This document shows, piece after piece, positions 59,579 to 64,000 of a stretch of DNA of 64,000 bases. The stretch's first letter is position 1. Each line of letters begins with the position of its first letter. The stretch lies in the NCBI GenBank assembly GCA_021851865.1, contig JAJZBU010000002.1, forward strand, positions 62,001 to 126,000. The letters are read 5' to 3'. Below the pieces are notes generated by a model. The model did not search any database. It was not told where the DNA came from and worked only from the letters and a program-made list of their open reading frames with translations. The position numbers and the translations under genes are program-made. Source of the DNA: Pseudomonadota bacterium (GTDB taxonomy: Bacteria > Pseudomonadota > Gammaproteobacteria > Pseudomonadales > Moraxellaceae).

Positions 59579-61870
59579 ATGGTTTCTATCCATCATCTGG
59601 GTTTTCCACGTATCGGCGCGCAGCGTGAACTGAAGTTTGCGCTCGAGTCTTACTGGCGCGGTGAGTCGGAGCGTGCGCAGTTGCTCGCTGTAGGCGCGCG
59701 TCTACGGCAGCAGAACTGGCAGCGTCAGGCCGATCTCGATCTGCAGAGCGTCGGCGATTTTTCTTTTTACGATCAGGTGCTCGACGCCAGTCTCTTGTGG
59801 GGCGTGCTACCGGCACGCGCGCGGCGCCCGGGGGCGCATCTCCTCGATGATTACTTCCGTGCCGCGCGTGGCCGCTCTGCCGACCTCGCCGAGGGTGTCG
59901 CTGCCGGGCAGATGACCAAGTGGTTCGATACCAATTATCACTACATCGTGCCCGAGTTCTCCGCCGACAGCGAGTTTCATCTGCAGCCCGATCTCTACCT
60001 GGCGCAGGTGCGTGAGGCGCAGCAACAGGGACATCGGGTCAAGGCGGTGCTGATCGGTCCGGTCACCTATCTCTATCTGGGACGAGGTGGCGACGCCGCC
60101 GCGCGTGCCGCCCTTCTGCCGCGGCTGTTGCCGCTCTACCAGGACTTGTTGCGTCAGCTGCAGGAACTGGGAGTCGCCTGGGTGCAGATGGATGAGCCGG
60201 CGCTGGTCACCGATCTCGAAGACTGCTGGTGGCGCGCTTATGATCAGGCCTATAGTGTGTTGCCGGCGGCGGGGCCACAGATGCTGCTGAGCACCTATTT
60301 CGGCGGTGTCGGTGAGCATTATCAACGCATCTGCCGCTGGCCGCTGCACGGTTTGCACATCGATGCCGTGCGCGCCCCCGAGCAGGTCGCGCTGTGGGCC
60401 GCGGTCTGGCCGAAAGATCGCGTCCTCTCCCTCGGCGTCATCGATGGGCGCAATATTTGGCGCAGCGATCTATCGGCTCTCCTCGATCGCCTCGAGCCCA
60501 TTCACGCCGAGCGTGGCGAGCGCCTGTGGCTGGCGCCATCGTGTTCCTTGCTGCACGTGCCGGTGGATCTGCGCTCGGAAAGCGGCCTCGATCCTGAGCT
60601 CAAGTCCTGGTGCGCCTTCGCTCAGGAAAAGCTGGAAGAGCTGCAGATTCTGGCGCAGGCCTTGCGCAGCGGCCGTGCGGCGGTGGCGGCGCAGCTGGCG
60701 GCCGCCGATCAGGCGCTGGCGGCGCGTCGTTCTTCACCGCGTGTGCATGACGCCAGCGTCGCTGCCGCTTTGCGCGAGATGGCGACCTTACGCCAGCAAC
60801 GCCACTCGCCCTTCGCGGCGCGTAGTCAGTTGCAGCAAGCGCGCTGGCCGCGTCCGCTCTATCCGACGACGACCATCGGTTCCTTTCCGCAAACCGAGGA
60901 GATCCGTGCGGTGCGCAGCCTACATCGGCGCGGCGAGATCGACACGGCCGAGTACACCCGGCAGATGCAGGCGCAGATCGCGCATTGTGTCGCTGAACAG
61001 GAAAAGTTAGGCCTCGATATTCTGGTTCACGGTGAGGCTGAGCGCAATGACATGGTGGAGTATTTCGCCGAGTTCTTGCAGGGCTTCGCCTTCTCGTCAC
61101 ACGCCTGGGTGCAATCCTATGGGTCGCGCTGTGTCAAACCGCCCATCCTCTTTGGTGATGTGCGGCGGCCGGCGCCGATGACGGTGGCCTGGGCCCAGTA
61201 CGCGCAGTCCCTGACCGACAAACCGATGAAGGGGATGCTGACTGGGCCGGTCACTCTGCTCAACTGGTCGTTCGTCCGCGATGATCAGCCGCGCGCTACG
61301 ACCTGCCTGCAATTGGCGCTGGCAGTGAGGGCGGAGGTGCTCGATCTTGAAGCGGCGGGACTGCCCATCATCCAGATCGATGAGGCGGCTCTGCGTGAAG
61401 GGCTACCTTTGCGACGCAAGGATTGGCCGGCGTATCTCGACAACGCTGTCGCTGCCTTTGCGCTGGCGGCGCATGGCGTCGATGATGCGACGCAGATCCA
61501 CACGCACATGTGCTATTCCGAGTTCGGCGACATCATGGAGAGCATCATCGCCATGGATGCCGATGTCATCACCATCGAGACCGCGCGTTCGGCGATGCAG
61601 TTGCTCGACGCTTTTGACACCCTGCACTACCCGAACGATATCGGTCCCGGCGTCTATGACATCCACGCACCCAATCTGCCGAGCGATGAGCAGATCGAGG
61701 AGCTTTTGCGTGCCGCCGGACGCCGCATCCCTGCCGACCGCCTTTGGGTCAATCCCGATTGCGGCTTGAAGACGCGACGCTGGCCGGAGGTGCTGCCGGC
61801 ACTGGCGACCCTGGTGCGGGTGGCGCGGCGCTTGCGTCAGGAGGCCGTGGCTCAGCCGGCGTTGGTATAG
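59579..61870 (+). CDS. metE: Cobalamin-independent methionine synthase
   Basis: A 763-residue two-barrel zinc enzyme that moves the methyl group of 5-methyl-THF-polyglutamate to homocysteine. N-terminal [20 protein letters not shown], folate-side [18 protein letters not shown], and zinc ligands in [13 protein letters not shown] (His, Cys) and [13 protein letters not shown] (Cys) are visible. Start 59579 follows a GGGG tract. No cobalamin riboswitch is seen in front, so control is probably by MetR. Its 3' end overlaps the convergent DUF1993 gene by 19 nt. Confidence 0.97.
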   Translation: MVSIHHLGFPRIGAQRELKFALESYWRGESERAQLLAVGARLRQQNWQRQADLDLQSVGDFSFYDQVLDASLLWGVLPARARRPGAHLLDDYFRAARGRSADLAEGVAAGQMTKWFDTNYHYIVPEFSADSEFHLQPDLYLAQVREAQQQGHRVKAVLIGPVTYLYLGRGGDAAARAALLPRLLPLYQDLLRQLQELGVAWVQMDEPALVTDLEDCWWRAYDQAYSVLPAAGPQMLLSTYFGGVGEHYQRICRWPLHGLHIDAVRAPEQVALWAAVWPKDRVLSLGVIDGRNIWRSDLSALLDRLEPIHAERGERLWLAPSCSLLHVPVDLRSESGLDPELKSWCAFAQEKLEELQILAQALRSGRAAVAAQLAAADQALAARRSSPRVHDASVAAALREMATLRQQRHSPFAARSQLQQARWPRPLYPTTTIGSFPQTEEIRAVRSLHRRGEIDTAEYTRQMQAQIAHCVAEQEKLGLDILVHGEAERNDMVEYFAEFLQGFAFSSHAWVQSYGSRCVKPPILFGDVRRPAPMTVAWAQYAQSLTDKPMKGMLTGPVTLLNWSFVRDDQPRATTCLQLALAVRAEVLDLEAAGLPIIQIDEAALREGLPLRRKDWPAYLDNAVAAFALAAHGVDDATQIHTHMCYSEFGDIMESIIAMDADVITIETARSAMQLLDAFDTLHYPNDIGPGVYDIHAPNLPSDEQIEELLRAAGRRIPADRLWVNPDCGLKTRRWPEVLPALATLVRVARRLRQEAVAQPALV

Positions 61871-62379
61871 CCTTCGCGCGGGCCGAGAAACTGGGCCTTG
61901 CCGAGCTCGAGGCCCTGATGACGCAAGATGGCGTAGGCGGTGGTTACATGGAACATGAAGTTGGGGATGACCCAGTAGTGCAGATAATGTAATCCACCGA
62001 AGTCGAGCGTGGCCCAGGGGTAGACGAGCTGGATGGCGCGATCTTCGGCGCCGATGAAGGCCTCGCGGTTGAAGCCGTCGAGAAAATCGCGGGTGCGCGC
62101 CAGGCGCGCGATGAGCTCGGCGGTCGTCTTCTCTTCATCCGGATAGCGCGGCAGCTCAGTCCCGGAGAGATGCGCCATCGCCGCCTTGGCGTGATCACTG
62201 GCGATCTGGACCTGCCGGCGCAGCTCGAACATGTCCGGCGCCAGACGCGCCGAGAGCAAGGACTCGACGCTGCGATCATGCGCTTGCGCGTAGGTCTCGG
62301 CGGCTTTCAGCCATTGCTCGAGATTGTGCAGTTCCTGGCTGAGCAGGGGATAGAGGACGTCGTAAACATTGAGGCTCAT
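61852..62379 (-). CDS. DUF1993 family protein
   Basis: A 175-residue helical protein of the DinB-like DUF1993 family: [40 protein letters not shown], and the C-terminal LPNF-type region [20 protein letters not shown] followed by KAQFLGP. Function unknown. GGGAGA precedes the start, which overlaps as ATGA with the end of the AraC relic upstream. Confidence 0.87.
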   Translation of the reverse strand: MSLNVYDVLYPLLSQELHNLEQWLKAAETYAQAHDRSVESLLSARLAPDMFELRRQVQIASDHAKAAMAHLSGTELPRYPDEEKTTAELIARLARTRDFLDGFNREAFIGAEDRAIQLVYPWATLDFGGLHYLHYWVIPNFMFHVTTAYAILRHQGLELGKAQFLGPREGYTNAG

Positions 62380-62690
62380 GGGGCATCTCCCGGGGTGACT
62401 TGTCGGCGGAACCGTGCCGGCGTGGTCTGATGATGGCGCACGAAGGCATGGATAAAAGACGAGGCTCAGCATAGCCGAGTTCGAGAGCGATGTGTTCAAT
62501 ACTGGCGCTATGCGGGCTGAGCAGCTGTCGTGCCCGGTGCATGCGTTCTTCCTCGAAGATGCCGCGATAGCTGCAGGAGGCGCGCGCCAAGTGTGCGCGC
62601 AAGGTGCACTCCTGGACGGCAAAGGCGCGAGCAGTCTCGGTCGCCGAGGGGAACTTGCCGCGCAACAGATGAACTACTCCAATCGAGTCG
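62376..62690 (-). pseudogene. Frameshifted, truncated AraC-type regulator
   Basis: The minus strand encodes an AraC/XylS DNA-binding domain in two frames: FPSATETARAFAVQECTLRA (first HTH), RARQLLSPHSASIEHIALEL and GYAEP in one frame, then SSFIHAFVRHHQTTPARFRR in another, ending at the stop 62376. One missing C near 62461-62465 (GAGCCTCG where GAGCCCTCG would restore the frame) explains the break. No N-terminal ligand domain is convincing in 62691-62942, where I see no gene. A sequencing error cannot be excluded for the frameshift. Confidence 0.75.
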
Positions 62691-62942
62691 CCGCAAGGTC
62701 ATTTGCTGGCTGGAGCAATTCACTTCAGCCCACTCGGGCAGATCACGCCGGATTTCAGTGAGCGAAGCGCGCAGATCTTCACCGAGGCTGGTCAGGCGAC
62801 GGAGCATGTCGTTCAAGCCAAGGATCGACCTGCTGGCCATGAATTTGCCGAAAAGACCAATGATGCCGGCCGGCTTATCATGGTCGCCATCAGCGTGCAG
62901 CCTTAGACTGGTGATATCGGGACAGAATCAGGAGCGGTGACG

Positions 62943-64000
62943 ATGAAGGTGTCGACGGCAGCAACGCAAGACGAGCTGCGCACGCAGGTAGCGATCATCG
63001 GCGCAGGGTTTGGCGGCCTCTGCATGGCGATCAAGTTGCGCGAGGCGGGGCAGGATGATTTCGTCATTCTTGAGAAGGGCGCCGACGTCGGCGGCACCTG
63101 GCGCGACAACTCCTATCCTGGCGCGGCCTGCGACGTGCAGTCGCACATGTACTCCTACTCGTTCAATGGCAATCCAAACTGGTCCAAACGCTATTCCTCC
63201 TGGCGCGAGATCCAGGAGTATATTCTGGCGACGACCGAGAAATACGCCCTGCGTCCGTTCATCCGGTTTCAGACCAGCCTGATCGGTGCGCGTTATGACG
63301 CCGCCACGGCGCTTTGGCATTTGCAGACGGATCGCGGCCTGCAGGTCGTGTGTCGGCACTTCGTTCTGGCCAGTGGTCCTCTGCACGTGCCGCAGATTCC
63401 AAAAATTCCTGGTCTTGCGCGCTTCAAGGGGCGCGTCTTTCACTCGGCGCAGTGGGATCATGACTACGATCTGAATGACAAAAATGTGGTCTCGATCGGG
63501 ACCGGTGGTTCGGCCATCCAGTTTGCCCCCGAGATCGCGCCGCGTGTGCGCCGCCTGCACATTTTCCAGCGCACGCCGGCCTGGGTCATTCCGCGGGATG
63601 AGCGCGCCTATGCCCAGATCGAGAAGCAGGCGTTCGCGCGTTTGCCGTTTTTGCGCAAACTGCACCGGGCGCGCCTGTACTGGAGCAATGAGTCGCGCGT
63701 CTGGCCCATCTTTCACCCCTCGCTGGCGCGTGTCGGTGGCGAGGCCCTGAAATGGTGGATACGCTGGAGTGTCAAGGATCCGCAAGTCGCCGCCGCCTTG
63801 ATCCCCGACTACACCTTGGGCTGCAAGCGCGTCCTGATATCGAACAAATGGTATCCGATGTTCAATCGCGACAATGTCGAGCTGGTGACGGCAGGCATTC
63901 GGGAGATCAAGGAACACAGCATCGTCACCGACGATGGCCAGGAGCGCGCCGCGGACTGCATCATTCTGGCGACGGGCTTCGTCGTCGACCCGCGCATCTA
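62943..64000 (+). CDS. Flavin-containing monooxygenase, Baeyer-Villiger type, 3' end cut by window
   Basis: The first 352 residues of a class B flavoprotein monooxygenase. Dinucleotide motifs are VAIIGAGFGGLCMAIKLREA (FAD) and VVSIGTGGSAIQFAPEIAPR (NADPH), with GGTWRDNSYPGAACDVQSHM and the Baeyer-Villiger fingerprint FKGRVFHSAQWDHD between them, and an ATG-type motif IILATGFVVD near the edge. Such enzymes insert oxygen next to ketones, or hydroxylate cyclic and alkyl substrates. AGGAG lies 8 nt before the start. Substrate unknown. Confidence 0.92.
   Translation, partial: MKVSTAATQDELRTQVAIIGAGFGGLCMAIKLREAGQDDFVILEKGADVGGTWRDNSYPGAACDVQSHMYSYSFNGNPNWSKRYSSWREIQEYILATTEKYALRPFIRFQTSLIGARYDAATALWHLQTDRGLQVVCRHFVLASGPLHVPQIPKIPGLARFKGRVFHSAQWDHDYDLNDKNVVSIGTGGSAIQFAPEIAPRVRRLHIFQRTPAWVIPRDERAYAQIEKQAFARLPFLRKLHRARLYWSNESRVWPIFHPSLARVGGEALKWWIRWSVKDPQVAAALIPDYTLGCKRVLISNKWYPMFNRDNVELVTAGIREIKEHSIVTDDGQERAADCIILATGFVVDPRI

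Noticed and set aside
62703-62906. Plus-strand 67-codon frame between the AraC relic and the monooxygenase
   Set aside because: No ribosome binding site or domain signal; opposite frames of similar length exist, so coding is not supported.

Overview
This GC-rich window (very few non-coding gaps) looks like chromosomal DNA of a gammaproteobacterium whose gene order resembles Pseudomonas. Syntenic blocks that support this are priA-argS-SPOR-hslV-hslU-DUF971 ... ubiE-ubiJ-ubiB-hisI-hisE-tatABC, ppk next to hemB, an ABC-F gene/TIGR02444 gene/algP/FKBP block, serA divergent from a D-2-hydroxyglutarate dehydrogenase, and tkt-epd-pgk-fba. Nearly everything is housekeeping. No tRNA, rRNA, CRISPR array or intact mobile element was seen. 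Species cannot be assigned from the sequence alone.

Layout. 1-1268: 3'-truncated parE. 1395-5802: a small His/Cys-rich membrane protein, a TonB-dependent receptor and its own exbB-exbD-tonB, overlapping or nearly so. 5827-8563: rpmE, a cytochrome b561, and a small periplasmic binding-like protein paired with an outer-membrane porin-like protein. 8634-14338 (minus strand): metK, then an S-adenosylhomocysteine (SAH) riboswitch, then ahcY-metF-bioA-rsmE with 1-8 nt gaps, a one-carbon/SAM-cycle cluster. 14588-19871: tkt-epd-pgk-fba. 19859-28265: rlpA, an HD hydrolase, serA/D2HGDH, two small catabolic-type enzymes, hslR, a HAD phosphatase, cysQ, rlmJ and a thioesterase. 28310-32414: an FNR/Anr-type site, an AraC-like regulator, an SDR, then an HD-GYP protein followed by an Aer-like chemoreceptor. 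32427-41800: ettA, ppk, hemB, a YkgJ-type protein, yheS, TIGR02444, algP, a hairpin-rich untranslated region and an FKBP isomerase. 41821-55977 (all minus strand): the priA-to-tatC superblock plus a glycosyltransferase. 55979-56506: the degraded right end of an IS200/IS605-type element. 56507-58557: methyltransferase and Ser/Thr kinase. 58559-62379: metR/metE and DUF1993. 62376-62690: a frameshifted AraC relic. 62943-end: a flavin monooxygenase cut by the window edge.

Functional links. Methylation metabolism is concentrated here (metK, ahcY, metF, metE, metR, bioA, plus methyltransferases rsmE, rlmJ, ubiE), and the riboswitch ties SAH clearance to the ahcY operon. SerA and D2HGDH form the known couple in which D2HGDH recycles the D-2-hydroxyglutarate made by SerA. 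The most noteworthy non-coding observations are the riboswitch operon, an IS right end that supplies the Shine-Dalgarno of priA, an FNR site placed exactly at -41.5 of a candidate promoter, and a hairpin-dense leader at 40904-41064 with no family I can name. I did not find a clearly new multi-gene system.
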